This document shows positions 15,544-24,116 of a stretch of DNA of 28,404 bases, one piece after another; position 1 is the first letter of the stretch; each line of letters starts with the position of its first letter. The notes beneath the pieces were generated by a model. The model saw only the letters and a program-made list of their open reading frames with translations. It made no database searches and was not told the DNA's origin. This DNA comes from Gallionella sp. UBA6045. Lineage in GTDB: Bacteria > Pseudomonadota > Gammaproteobacteria > Burkholderiales > Gallionellaceae. The stretch is taken from positions 1 to 28,404 of the forward strand of contig DIYV01000162.1 of assembly GCA_002429165.1 (NCBI GenBank), given 5' to 3'. The position numbers and the translations under genes were made by a program.

Positions 15544-16365
15544 ATGGCGATTTACGCAGTGGGCGACATTCAAGGCTGTCATGCCGAGCTGGTGCAGTTG
15601 CTGGACCGAATCAATTTCGATCCGGCGGCGGACCGGCTCTGGCTGGTCGGCGATCTGGTCAACCGCGGGCCGGGCTCACTGGAAGTGTTGCGGCTGGTCA
15701 AGTCGCTGGGCGACAGCGCAATCACCGTGCTGGGCAATCATGACCTGCACCTGCTTGCCGTCGCGGAAGGCGCGGCGGAATTGCATCGCACCGATACGCT
15801 GGACGAGATCCTGGCCGCGCCGGATCGCGATGAACTGTTGCGCTGGCTGCGCCATCAGCGCCTGCTGCATGCGCAGGACGGCTTCGTGCTGGTCCATGCC
15901 GGATTGTTGCCGCAATGGAGTGTGGCACAGGCAGAAAGTCTCGCGCATGAAGTCGAAACGGCGCTGCGCGGTGACGACTATGCAATCTTCCTCGCGCGCA
16001 TGTACGGCAATTCCCCGCACAACTGGGATGACAGTTTGACCGGCTACAAACGCCTGCGTGTGATCGTGAATGCTTTCACACGCATGCGTATCTGCACGAA
16101 TGAAGGCGAGATGGAATTCAAATTCAAGGGCGAAGTGGAGAACATCCCCGCAGGTTACATGCCGTGGTTCGACATCCCGAAGCGTGCCAGCGCCAAATCA
16201 ACGGTGATCTTCGGCCACTGGTCGGCATTGGGACTGAAGCTCACGCCCAACGTCATCGCGCTGGATACCGGCTGCCTGTGGGGCGGCCCAATGACAGCGA
16301 TTCGTCTGGAAGACCGGAAGCTGTTTCAGGTGAGTTGCAAGAATCCTGTGGCTAAACATTGGTAA
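15544..16365 (+). CDS. apaH: Symmetrical bis(5'-nucleosyl)-tetraphosphatase (Ap4A hydrolase)
   Basis: A 273-residue metallophosphatase of the expected ApaH length. It hydrolyses Ap4A to two ADP, lowering alarmone dinucleotides and removing Np4 RNA caps. The PPP-family motifs are in order: GDIQG (7-11), GDLVNRG (36-42), GNHD (64-67) and HAG (118-120), with GHW and LDTGCLWG towards the C-terminus. AGGA lies about 8 bases before the ATG. It is transcribed away from msbA and lies 75 bases upstream of mazE. Cytosolic housekeeping enzyme. Confidence 0.95.
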   Translation: MAIYAVGDIQGCHAELVQLLDRINFDPAADRLWLVGDLVNRGPGSLEVLRLVKSLGDSAITVLGNHDLHLLAVAEGAAELHRTDTLDEILAAPDRDELLRWLRHQRLLHAQDGFVLVHAGLLPQWSVAQAESLAHEVETALRGDDYAIFLARMYGNSPHNWDDSLTGYKRLRVIVNAFTRMRICTNEGEMEFKFKGEVENIPAGYMPWFDIPKRASAKSTVIFGHWSALGLKLTPNVIALDTGCLWGGPMTAIRLEDRKLFQVSCKNPVAKHW

Positions 16366-16397
16366 GCAACTCATCGAGATTGACCGCACACCTCTAT

Positions 16398-16421
16398 ATG
16401 TATAGACTGACGTTTATACAT
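16398..16421. promoter_or_regulatory. Palindromic candidate operator of mazEF
   Basis: ATGTATA (16398-16404) and TATACAT (16415-16421) form an exact 7-bp inverted repeat with a 10-base spacer, ending 19 bases before the mazE start. The right half overlaps a -10-like TTTATACAT. MazE/AbrB-type antitoxins commonly autorepress by binding such palindromes at their promoter, so this is the probable operator. The function is inferred. Confidence 0.6.
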
Positions 16422-16440
16422 TTTGCGTAAGGAGCAAATC

Positions 16441-16695
16441 ATGGCCGAAGCAGTCCTTGATATCAAACAGTGGGGAAACAATCTGGGCGTTCGTTTGCCC
16501 GCAGCAGTGGCGCGGGAGGCACATTTTCATGTCGATCAGCGCGTGCGGGTAACGGTCGAAGGCGATCAGGTCATCATCACGCCGGTCGATGCCACAAAGC
16601 TCAGTCTGGAACAGCGTCTGGCTGTCTATGATTCCAATCGCCACGGCGGCGAGCAGATGACGACGACGCAAACGCTGGGAGCTGAGCATTGGTAG
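16441..16695 (+). CDS. mazE: MazE-type antitoxin (SpoVT/AbrB domain)
   Basis: An 84-residue protein whose first 50 residues form a swapped-hairpin AbrB DNA-binding domain: IKQWGNNLGVRLPAAVA (8-24) and VRVTVEGDQVIITP (35-48). The flexible acidic tail (52-84) would bind and inhibit the toxin encoded next. An ideal AAGGAG (16429-16434) six bases before ATG 16441 fixes the start; an upstream in-frame TTG at 16423 would put this site inside the gene. The stop overlaps the toxin start by 7 bases, so the two are translationally coupled. It probably represses its own promoter through the palindrome at 16398-16421. Confidence 0.9.
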   Translation: MAEAVLDIKQWGNNLGVRLPAAVAREAHFHVDQRVRVTVEGDQVIITPVDATKLSLEQRLAVYDSNRHGGEQMTTTQTLGAEHW

Positions 16696-17108
16696 CTGCC
16701 AAAAAGACAGCAACCGGTCAAACGGCGGCGGTCAAACGCAAGCCTAAATTCTGGGCGCCGGAACGGCAGGACATCATCTGGATCGACTGCAACCCGCAGG
16801 TCGGGCGGGAGATGCGCGATGTCCACCCTTTTTTGGTGCTCTCGCCGCGCATCTTCAACGAGAAGACCTCGCTGGTCATTGGATTGCCAATGACCACAGC
16901 GGAATACAACGCGGACAATCCTTTTGCGATTGCGGTGGGAAATGCAAAAGGACGCAAAGCCGGACAAATCAGCTATGTGCTTTGCCACCAGCCCAAGTCG
17001 TTCGACTGGCGCTTGCGCAAGGCCAAACCGCATCCGCTCGGCGCTCTATCCAACGCCGTGTTTGCACAGGTCTGCGAACGGCTCAACCAGATCATTCAGG
17101 TGGGTTGA
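16689..17108 (+). CDS. mazF: MazF/PemK-family endoribonuclease toxin
   Basis: A 139-residue toxin of the MazF/ChpB mRNA-interferase family. ERQDIIWIDCNPQVGREM (25-42), PFLVLSPRIFNEKTSLVIGLPMTT (47-70) and the later PKSFDWR align by eye with E. coli MazF. The catalytic-region Thr of the PxTT motif is present, but the Arg of the usual HRP segment (R29 in E. coli MazF) is replaced: it reads VHP, with His46. A Lys/Thr/Ala-rich 20-residue extension precedes the core. The start is a TTG at 16689 with GGGAG seven bases upstream, overlapping mazE. Whether the His variant is active or has changed cleavage specificity cannot be told from the sequence. Confidence 0.87.
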   Translation: MVAAKKTATGQTAAVKRKPKFWAPERQDIIWIDCNPQVGREMRDVHPFLVLSPRIFNEKTSLVIGLPMTTAEYNADNPFAIAVGNAKGRKAGQISYVLCHQPKSFDWRLRKAKPHPLGALSNAVFAQVCERLNQIIQVG

Positions 17109-17199
17109 GGCTAACGGTGTCCACCTAATCGGCCGTGGCGAGTTTGAAGTAACTACCGGCAGAACTGCTAATACAACCCCTGGCCATCCGACTTCGCTG

Positions 17200-18090
17200 T
17201 CAATAGACGCCGGCCACCACCAGCAATTTCTGCATCAGCCGTTCTGCTTGCCGCGCATAGCCGCCGCCAAACAGGTTGGCATGGTTGAGGATATGGTACA
17301 GATTGTATAGCTCGCGACGCGTGGCGTAGCCCGCATCAAGGGGGTACGCAGTGCGATAGGCGGCATAGAAATCCGCAGGGTATCCGCCAAACAATTCCGT
17401 CATCGCGAGATCGCATTCGCGGTCTCCGTAATAGACCGCCGGATCGAAGATGGTTGGTGTGCCATCCGTAAGGAAGGCATGGTTGCCGCTCCACAGGTCG
17501 CCGTGCAGCAACGAAGGTTGTGGCGCGTAGCCCGCAAAGAATGTGGGGAGCGCGTCTATCAGCTTTTCGCCCAGGCTTTGCAGCTGGCTGCCGAAGCCGT
17601 TCTTTTCCGCAATACGCAACTGAAAGCCCAGGCGATGTTCACGCCAGAATGTCACCCAATCATCGGTCCATGAATTTGGCTGCGGCGTGGTGCCGATGAA
17701 GTTGTCTTGTGTAAAGCCATAGCTCTTAGCTTCGCAACGATGCAATGCAGCGAGCTGCTCGCCGAGCAGCTTTGCATCGCCGCGCGAACCCAGTTCCAGA
17801 TGTTCCAGCACCAGATAGCTTTGCCCCTCTGCGCTGCCGTGCGTGATGGGGATAGGCACTCTTATCGTGTTGGTTGCGGCGATCATTTTTAGTCCCGTTG
17901 CTTCAGCAACGAACATGGGTAGATGCCGGGATTCGTTAAGTTTGAGAAAATAGCGTGCCCCGTCCGTTCCATCCAGATGGTACGCTTCGTTTATGCTGCC
18001 GCCGCCGACAGGCGTCGTGGCAAGTATTACAAAAGGGCGATGGGTTGCATCTCGGATTGCTGATGCAACAGTGCCCCAGATGGACATCAT
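17200..18090 (-). CDS. Fructosamine kinase family protein (protein deglycation)
   Basis: A 296-residue aminoglycoside-phosphotransferase-fold kinase of the fructosamine-3-kinase family (E. coli YniA relatives). It would phosphorylate the sugar of ketoamine adducts on proteins or small amines, making them fall off. The catalytic loop HGDLWSGN is at 196-203, and the metal-binding block DPAVYYGDRECDLAM at 216-230 is diagnostic for this family. N-terminal GGGSINEAY (29-37) is the nucleotide-binding loop. The first ATG at 18090 overlaps the stop of the upstream kinase (TAATG) and is followed directly by a second ATG. The frame continues upstream, but only as the out-of-phase shadow of the PfkB gene. 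Converges with mazF. Confidence 0.92.
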   Translation of the reverse strand: MMSIWGTVASAIRDATHRPFVILATTPVGGGSINEAYHLDGTDGARYFLKLNESRHLPMFVAEATGLKMIAATNTIRVPIPITHGSAEGQSYLVLEHLELGSRGDAKLLGEQLAALHRCEAKSYGFTQDNFIGTTPQPNSWTDDWVTFWREHRLGFQLRIAEKNGFGSQLQSLGEKLIDALPTFFAGYAPQPSLLHGDLWSGNHAFLTDGTPTIFDPAVYYGDRECDLAMTELFGGYPADFYAAYRTAYPLDAGYATRRELYNLYHILNHANLFGGGYARQAERLMQKLLVVAGVY

Positions 18091-19028
18091 TACAGCTTGA
18101 TGGCTCTGCCGAAGTGTAGTTCGTACAGCGTTGCAATTTCGGCGCGTGTGTAGCTGTGGTTTTGTCCGCCGCGATTGGCAATCTTGAGCGAACCCATCAG
18201 TGAGGCGAGACGCCCGGTGGTTTCCCAATCCCAGCCCAGTTGGATGCCATACAGCAAGCCCGCGCGATAAGCATCGCCGCAGCCGGTCGGGTCGACAATG
18301 GCTTCCGGTTTGGGGGTGGGAATCGCGATCTGCTTTCCATCGGCATGGATCAACGAACCGTCCGCGCCCAGCGTGACGATCAGCGCTTTCACACGCTGTG
18401 CGATCTCGTCCAGTGTCTTGCCGGTTTTGCCCTGCAACATCTTGGCTTCGTAATCGTTTACGGTGACGTAAGTGGCCTGCTCGACGAACGTCAGCAGTTC
18501 CGCACCCGAGAACATCGGCATGCCCTGACCCGGATCGAACACGAAAGGGATGCCAAGGTCGGAAAATTCCAGCGCATGCTGAATCATGCCCTCGCGTCCG
18601 TCGGGTGAGACGATACCCAGCGTGACCTCTTTCGCTGCGGAGACGCTGTTCAGGTGCGATTGATTCATTGCGCCGGGATGGAATGCGGTGATCTGATTGT
18701 CGTCGAGGTCGGTGGTGATGAAAGCTTGCCCGGTGAAGTGGTCTGCCACATGCCGGATATGGGTTTGTGCCAGGCCGAGATTGTCCAGACGCGAGGCGTA
18801 AGGCGCAAAATCGTCGCCGACCGTGGCCATGATCAGCGGGTTTCCGCCCAGCATCTGCAGATTGTAGGCGATGTTGCCCGCGCATCCGCCGTATTCCCGG
18901 CGCATTTCCGGCACCAAAAAAGCGACGTTGAGGATATGGATCTGTTCGGGCAGGATGTGTTTTTTGAATTGGTCTTTGAACACCATGATGGTGTCGTAAG
19001 CCATGGAACCGCAAATCAGTGTGCGCAT
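18090..19028 (-). CDS. PfkB-family kinase, adenosine kinase-like
   Basis: A 312-residue ribokinase-fold enzyme strongly resembling betaproteobacterial proteins annotated as adenosine kinase, which phosphorylate adenosine to AMP. YGGCAGNIAYNLQMLGG (46-62) is PfkB signature 1 and DPTGCGDAYRAG (246-257) is signature 2, with catalytic Asp252 in the anion-hole motif GCGD. The ATG at 19028 gives the standard MRTLICGSMAYDTIM start; the frame is open further up without family similarity. Its stop overlaps the fructosamine kinase start by one base, indicating translational coupling. The true substrate (adenosine or another nucleoside/sugar) is inferred only. Confidence 0.88.
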   Translation of the reverse strand: MRTLICGSMAYDTIMVFKDQFKKHILPEQIHILNVAFLVPEMRREYGGCAGNIAYNLQMLGGNPLIMATVGDDFAPYASRLDNLGLAQTHIRHVADHFTGQAFITTDLDDNQITAFHPGAMNQSHLNSVSAAKEVTLGIVSPDGREGMIQHALEFSDLGIPFVFDPGQGMPMFSGAELLTFVEQATYVTVNDYEAKMLQGKTGKTLDEIAQRVKALIVTLGADGSLIHADGKQIAIPTPKPEAIVDPTGCGDAYRAGLLYGIQLGWDWETTGRLASLMGSLKIANRGGQNHSYTRAEIATLYELHFGRAIKL

Positions 19029-19283
19029 CGTTATATCCGAGCCATGTTGTATGAATCGAATTGTAGCATTGCATCGCCTCCGGCCAGATGGCGGCGATTC
19101 AAATTGCCTGGCGTGTCGGTTGCTTAGCTGTTTGAAATCCCCGATAATTTGCCAATAGCTGGTGCGGTACGCCAGACAGATCACTACAGGGACAACATCC
19201 TTTCAACCGGGCGGCCCATTTAAGGTTCACCACAAACTTACAGTCAAAATCACCGGCGAAATTATCCAGATGAACATCCCAAG

Positions 19284-20531
19284 ATGAATATAAAGTTTCA
19301 GCGTGCGGTCGACCGATATGCGGGCGTGCCGATCTGCGCATTGCTTTCACTGGTGAATCGTGTCGTGTCGAATGAACCCGACGGCACCCCCCCAAAAAAC
19401 ATACTGGTCATCCTGTTATCCGAAATGGGCAGCCTGGTGCTGGCGCACCCGATGTTCATGCGCCTGAAGCAGCAATATCCGGAAGCGCAAATCCGCGTGC
19501 TGATGTTTGCGAAGAACCGCGAAGTGCTTGATCTGCTGGATGTCATTCCCCGCGAGAACGTATTGACGCTGGATGACAGCTCCCTGAAAGGCCTGATCGG
19601 CGACAGCCTAAAAGTGATCCGCCTGATGCACAGGCTCAGGATCGATGCGGTGATCGACTGCGAATTGTTCGCGCGCATCAGCAGCATCTTCTCCTATCTG
19701 TCGGGAGCACCGCTGCGCGTGGGATTCCATCGCCATACCCAGGAGGGCTTGTATCGCGGCTCTTTCATCAACCGCCCGGTGTTGTACAACCCCTACCGGC
19801 ACTTGACCCAGCAATTCCTGACGCTGACCTCGGCGCTGGAATCGACGACCGATCCGGTTGGCAAGTTGTTACCCGCACCCTATACCGGCAAGACGCCGGT
19901 GCTGGAATTTCCCCGCGAGGAACTGGCGGAAACCTACCGTGAGCTGCACAATTTTTTTCCGGCTATCAGGGACAAAAAACTGGTTTTGATTTACCCGAGC
20001 GGCGGAATCCTGCCGATACGCGCCTGGCCGCTCAAGAACTATTTTCAGCTGAGCAAGACCCTGCTGGACGAGGGTTATGCGGTGGGTGTGATCGGCCTGA
20101 AAGGCGATCGCGAGATCGCGCAGGCGGTGGTGGATCACTGCAAGAACCCGGTCTGCGTCAATCTGGCCGGGTATACCAGGTCGGTGCGGCATCTGCTGGC
20201 GGTATTCCATCGTGCCGATCTGCTCGTCACCAATGACGGCGGTCCGGGACAATTCGCCGCGCTTACGCCTCAGCTTCCCGCGATCATATTTTTCGGACCG
20301 GAAACGCCGGTGCTGTACAAATCGCTGGGCGACAACGCCTACTGCTTCCACCGCAAGTTGCCCTGCTCGCCCTGCCTCACCGCATATAATCACCGCACCT
20401 CGCCCTGCGACGGCGACAACCAGTGCCTGAAGCAGATCACTGTCGAACAGGTGCTGGCAAAAGCCCGCGAGATGCTTGCCATGGGCAAGGCCAAATCGCC
20501 GGCTGCAGCGCAGGATGGACAACCGGCATGA
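19284..20531 (+). CDS. Family 9 glycosyltransferase (heptosyltransferase-like)
   Basis: A 415-residue GT-B protein. The first Rossmann half has NILVILLSEMGSLVLAHPMFMRL (39-61), matching the GT9 start where most members have GD at the loop. The second half has LVLIYPSGG, then TNDGGPGQFAALTPQLPAIIFFGPETP (about 316-342) and a Cys-containing SPCLTAYNHRTSPC segment. In classical heptosyltransferases the donor loop is D-S/T-G...H; here it is NDGGPGQ, a variant lacking the His. It heads a five-gene overlapping operon and its stop overlaps gtrA (ATGA). A 255-base divergent region separates it from the PfkB gene. Sugar specificity is unknown and need not be heptose. Confidence 0.87.
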   Translation: MNIKFQRAVDRYAGVPICALLSLVNRVVSNEPDGTPPKNILVILLSEMGSLVLAHPMFMRLKQQYPEAQIRVLMFAKNREVLDLLDVIPRENVLTLDDSSLKGLIGDSLKVIRLMHRLRIDAVIDCELFARISSIFSYLSGAPLRVGFHRHTQEGLYRGSFINRPVLYNPYRHLTQQFLTLTSALESTTDPVGKLLPAPYTGKTPVLEFPREELAETYRELHNFFPAIRDKKLVLIYPSGGILPIRAWPLKNYFQLSKTLLDEGYAVGVIGLKGDREIAQAVVDHCKNPVCVNLAGYTRSVRHLLAVFHRADLLVTNDGGPGQFAALTPQLPAIIFFGPETPVLYKSLGDNAYCFHRKLPCSPCLTAYNHRTSPCDGDNQCLKQITVEQVLAKAREMLAMGKAKSPAAAQDGQPA

Positions 20532-21067
20532 AGCGGATTACGCAGCACCCGCTGACGCTCTGGGTATTCAGGAAACGCTTCATGAAATTCGCGACCGTCG
20601 GCGCATCCGGTGTCGTGGTCAACCTGGTGGTGCTGTATCTTTGCAGGGAATTCCTGTTTGCCGCGATTCAATCAACGGCTATCCGGTTGAATGCCTCGCT
20701 GGCGGTCGCGATTTTCTTTGCTACCATGAATAACTTTTACTGGAACCGATTCTGGACATGGGGCGACCGCACCCATCATCGCGACAAGCATTTGGTACTG
20801 CATTTCGGCCAATATGCGCTGGCTTGCTGGGTCGGCATGCTGGTGCAGGTGGTCCTGACCAATCTGTTCGTGATCTATATGCACTACCTGATCGCAAACG
20901 CGCTGGCCATCGTGATCGCCAGTTTCTTCAATTTTGCAGTGAACAATTTCTGGACGTTCCGCAGCCACCAGCCTGTCGAGGAAATCGCGCTTCCCATTAT
21001 CCCGGAACCGGACGACGCAATTACCGAGCCTGAACCGGATATTGAGCAGGAAATCCGCAGCAAATGA
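20528..21067 (+). CDS. GtrA-family membrane protein (probable lipid-linked sugar flippase)
   Basis: A 179-residue protein with four hydrophobic helices (about 22-41, 53-70, 93-112, 119-140) and the GtrA/DPMS_TD signatures FMKFATVGASGVVVN (18-32), MNNFYWNRFWTW (67-78) and FNFAVNNFWTF (134-144). The last two are internal repeats, as is typical. A proline- and glutamate-rich cytoplasmic tail of about 30 residues is unusual for the family. GtrA proteins are thought to flip undecaprenyl-phosphate-linked sugars to the periplasm. Here the next gene is a GT39-type enzyme that uses exactly such donors. The ATG at 20528 overlaps the GT9 stop; its own stop overlaps the GT39 start. Confidence 0.88.
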   Translation: MKRITQHPLTLWVFRKRFMKFATVGASGVVVNLVVLYLCREFLFAAIQSTAIRLNASLAVAIFFATMNNFYWNRFWTWGDRTHHRDKHLVLHFGQYALACWVGMLVQVVLTNLFVIYMHYLIANALAIVIASFFNFAVNNFWTFRSHQPVEEIALPIIPEPDDAITEPEPDIEQEIRSK

Positions 21068-22794
21068 AGTTAACCGAATCCGGTTTGCGCACGGCCTGGT
21101 ATCTGTTGGCCTGCCTGCTGGCGGTGTTCACTTATTTTTACGGTCTCGACAGCCAGCACATCCCGAAGAACGGCGACGAATACCCGTATGAACACATTAC
21201 CCGGCTGACTGCCGCCAGCGGCAAGCTGCTGCCGCTGCAGTCGCAACTGGACCACATGCGCAACACCAAGCCGCCGCTGCTGTTCTGGCAGGGCATCGCA
21301 TCCACCGATCATGGCAGGAACTGGACGCTGTGGGATCTGCGTTACCCCAGCGTCATCTATACTTTGCTGACCGCGGCGATGCTGTTCATGCTCGGACGAA
21401 AAATCACGGGCAAACTCGAGACCGGCTTTGTTGCCGCGCTGACGTTCCTTGCCTTTTTCACCACCTATCGTTTCGGCCGCCCGTTCCTGACCAATCCGCC
21501 CGAAGTGTTCTGGATATTCCTGCCGTTCTTCGTGCTGCTGTATTGGCGACAGGCATTCGAGTCGCGCTGGCTGGTCCCGCTGCTGCTCGGCACCGGCATC
21601 GGCATCGGCTTCCTGTACAAATCCTTCGCGCTGGCCCTGCCGGTCACGCTCGGACTGTCCGGGTGGTATTTGCACCAGCGCAATTACCGCATGAATCAAT
21701 TCCTGCGCGAGGATGCGCTGAAAGTGGCAATCGCGGTGTCGGTCGCGGTCGCGCTGTTCGCGATGTGGTTCGTGCTCGATCCCGATCCGCAGGCGGTGTG
21801 GAAAGAATTCGTGGTGGGCGAAAACGTCGGCAAGTTCGATCCGCATGGGCCGGGTTATCTGTCGAAGCTGCTGTGGGGCGGCTCAAGTATCTGGACTTAC
21901 GCGCTGGCCTTTCTGACCAATCCCGGGCTGCTGACATTCCCGGTGGTGGCGCTGTTTTTTGTCGTTTACGAACGGCGCCGCCAATTGAGCAACGAAGAGA
22001 AATTATTGTGGATCTGGATCGCCGCAATGTTTCTGAGTTTTGCTCTGCCCAGCCAGCGTTCGGGCCGCTACCTGCTGGATGCGATGCCTGCAGTCGCGTT
22101 GTTGTGCGCGCTCAACTGGCAGCAGATCAGCCGCAAGGCGTTCATCGCCAGCCTGGTGCTGGCAGCCGCGCTGATTGTAGGGATCGCTTTTCTGGCCGTG
22201 CACCTGCAGGCCGCCATGCCGGATGCACGGCTGTATACGCTGGTGTTCTGGCTGCTGATTGCAGGCACGGAAATATTGGCGTTGCTGGCGATTGCGGTAC
22301 CCGCCCTCACCCGGCCGCTGGTTAACGTGGTCGCATTATTGGTGCTGTTATGTTTTGCCGCTTTTCTGCGCCCGTTTGACGGCGCCTTGGGCAATTACAG
22401 TGCGCAGGCGCAGCGCTATGCCGGCGGCAAGGAGGTCGGCGTGCCGTGCAACTTCAGGGCGATGGACGAAGGTTATCGTTTCATGCTGCCCGGCGCCGAG
22501 ATCAGCGGCTACAACGAGGATCAGAATCTCACCGCAAGCGAGCTGGCGGCGCGCTATCCGATGTTCACGATGCAGCTGTCGATGAATGGCAGCACTCGCA
22601 ACGGCGGTTGCAGCGCATGCAGGATCATCGGCCAGCGTCTGGATATCCGCGGACGCCAGAGTTCGGCCGAGTTGAAGGAAATGTTCCTGCACGGCAAGGT
22701 GTTCGAACATCTATTCGTCAGGGAAGTGTTGATGGAGTCGCCTGCGGGCGGTAAAGTCATGCCCGCACAGACTCCCGGGGAGATATGCCGCTGA
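21064..22794 (+). CDS. GT39/ArnT-like membrane glycosyltransferase
   Basis: A 576-residue polytopic protein with roughly 11-12 hydrophobic helices. The first periplasmic loop carries the catalytic-type acidic pair of the family in GDEYPYEH (37-44), and NTKPPLLFW (67-75) is the next conserved element. These proteins transfer a sugar from a polyprenyl-phosphate donor to lipid A, glycan or protein on the periplasmic side. After the last helix, a soluble C-terminal region (about 445-576) with several cysteines would lie in the periplasm. It is coupled to gtrA (ATGA overlap) and to the BNR gene (10-base overlap). Preceded by a donor flippase and followed by a sialidase-like protein, it probably decorates a cell-surface glycan. 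The acceptor is unknown. Confidence 0.87.
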   Translation: MKLTESGLRTAWYLLACLLAVFTYFYGLDSQHIPKNGDEYPYEHITRLTAASGKLLPLQSQLDHMRNTKPPLLFWQGIASTDHGRNWTLWDLRYPSVIYTLLTAAMLFMLGRKITGKLETGFVAALTFLAFFTTYRFGRPFLTNPPEVFWIFLPFFVLLYWRQAFESRWLVPLLLGTGIGIGFLYKSFALALPVTLGLSGWYLHQRNYRMNQFLREDALKVAIAVSVAVALFAMWFVLDPDPQAVWKEFVVGENVGKFDPHGPGYLSKLLWGGSSIWTYALAFLTNPGLLTFPVVALFFVVYERRRQLSNEEKLLWIWIAAMFLSFALPSQRSGRYLLDAMPAVALLCALNWQQISRKAFIASLVLAAALIVGIAFLAVHLQAAMPDARLYTLVFWLLIAGTEILALLAIAVPALTRPLVNVVALLVLLCFAAFLRPFDGALGNYSAQAQRYAGGKEVGVPCNFRAMDEGYRFMLPGAEISGYNEDQNLTASELAARYPMFTMQLSMNGSTRNGGCSACRIIGQRLDIRGRQSSAELKEMFLHGKVFEHLFVREVLMESPAGGKVMPAQTPGEICR

Positions 22795-24116
22795 TGACGC
22801 ATTACGGCCACCAAAAAAATACGCATCGTCTGCTATTGGCACTGGTGGTCGTCGCGTTCGCTGCAGGATTCTACAAAGTCGCGCATCATCCTGGTGCGGC
22901 TTCTTTTCAGATGCCTGCCACCCTGCAGAAAAGTGGGTCAGCGCAAACCGACAGCAGTTTGCCGGAGTTCCACACGGACTTTGTCTCCACACAACAGAAT
23001 ATTTCCACCCATGCGGCGTCGCTCGTCGAACTGGGTAACGGCCGCATCCGCGCCTTCTGGTTCTCCGGCAGCCGCGAAGGCGCGCCGGATGTTGTGATAC
23101 GCAGCGCGGTATTCGATCCGGAGAAAGCTTCATGGAGTCCGGAACGCAGTATCGTCAATCGCGCGGACACAGAGCGCGCGCTGCTGCGCTATGTGAAAAA
23201 AATCGGTAACCCAGTGGCGCAGCGCGCGCCGGATGGCAAGCTGTGGCTGTACTACGTGACCGTTTCGCTGGGCGGTTGGGCGGGCAGTTCAATCACTGCG
23301 ATCACTTCGACCGACGACGGGGCAACATGGGGTCCGGCGCGACGCCTGATCACATCCCCGCTCATCAATATCAGCACGCTGATCAAGGGCACTCCGTTCC
23401 TGTATAGCGACGGCACGATGGGTTTGCCGGTATACCACGAGTTCATCGGCAAATTCGGCGAACTGCTGCGCATCGATGGCCGTGGCGAGATCATCAACAA
23501 GCAGCGGTTGAGCTCCGGGAAATCAACGCTACAGCCGGTGATAATGATAACAAGTCCGCAGCAGGCATTGGTGCTGATGCGCCGTTCCGGCAACAGCCCC
23601 AAGCGCGTGATTTCGACCGCAACCGGCGATGCTGGGCAGCACTGGAGTACCCCGACGCCCACTGCACTGGCCAATCCGGACGCCGCGCTTTCGGGTGTGG
23701 TCTTGCCGGATGGGCGGATGCTGGTGGTGCTGAACAACATCGAGGACGGCCGCGATGCATTGTCGCTGGTGGTTTCTACGGACGGCGGTGCGAGCTGGAA
23801 AACGGTATATCAACTTGAAGACCAGCGCGGTCAACCCACCGACCCTGTCCGCTTCGGGAAAATTTCCGCCGGGCTGGCCAAGGCCAGCGATGCAAGCATC
23901 TCCGATGCAAGCGGCTATGCGCAATCCGCGCAGCGCAACAAATGCATAGCACAGCATTGCGACTATGAGTTCTCCTACCCATACCTGATCCAGACGCGCA
24001 ACGGCGATTTCGATCTCGTCTATACCTGGAACCGGAGCTTCATCAAACACGTCCGGTTCAACCGCGCATGGCTGGATCAACGCATGGAAAAATCGAACGA
24101 TGCCGAACATCACTGA
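22785..24116 (+). CDS. Membrane-anchored BNR/sialidase-like protein
   Basis: A 443-residue protein with one N-terminal signal-anchor helix (about 15-31) followed by a six-bladed-propeller-type BNR_2 domain. STHAASLVELGNGRIRAFWF (74-93), SREGAPDVVI (96-105) and the closing YEFSYPYLIQ / YTWNRSFIKHVRF (394-425) are typical of that group. Asp boxes are at 175-182 (STDDGATW), 330-338 (VSTDGGASW) and a degenerate one at 279-287. Classical sialidases carry a FRIP motif, which I do not see, so sialic acid cleavage is not implied; a glycoside hydrolase or glycan-binding role is equally possible. The start is uncertain: ATG 22785 or the in-frame ATG 22794, which overlaps the preceding stop. It is the fourth gene of the operon, suggesting it edits or senses the glycan made by the GT39 enzyme. 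Confidence 0.83.
   Translation: MPLMTHYGHQKNTHRLLLALVVVAFAAGFYKVAHHPGAASFQMPATLQKSGSAQTDSSLPEFHTDFVSTQQNISTHAASLVELGNGRIRAFWFSGSREGAPDVVIRSAVFDPEKASWSPERSIVNRADTERALLRYVKKIGNPVAQRAPDGKLWLYYVTVSLGGWAGSSITAITSTDDGATWGPARRLITSPLINISTLIKGTPFLYSDGTMGLPVYHEFIGKFGELLRIDGRGEIINKQRLSSGKSTLQPVIMITSPQQALVLMRRSGNSPKRVISTATGDAGQHWSTPTPTALANPDAALSGVVLPDGRMLVVLNNIEDGRDALSLVVSTDGGASWKTVYQLEDQRGQPTDPVRFGKISAGLAKASDASISDASGYAQSAQRNKCIAQHCDYEFSYPYLIQTRNGDFDLVYTWNRSFIKHVRFNRAWLDQRMEKSNDAEHH

Noticed and set aside
18091..19074. Upstream extension of the fructosamine kinase frame by about 330 codons
   Set aside because: The extension overlaps the PfkB gene in another phase, is rich in Arg/His/Pro and resembles nothing. 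The fructosamine kinase fold starts at the ATG at 18090.
21070..21846. Minus-strand frame of 258 codons inside the GT39 gene
   Set aside because: Antisense shadow; low-complexity, charged composition with no motif, against a strong GT39 call.
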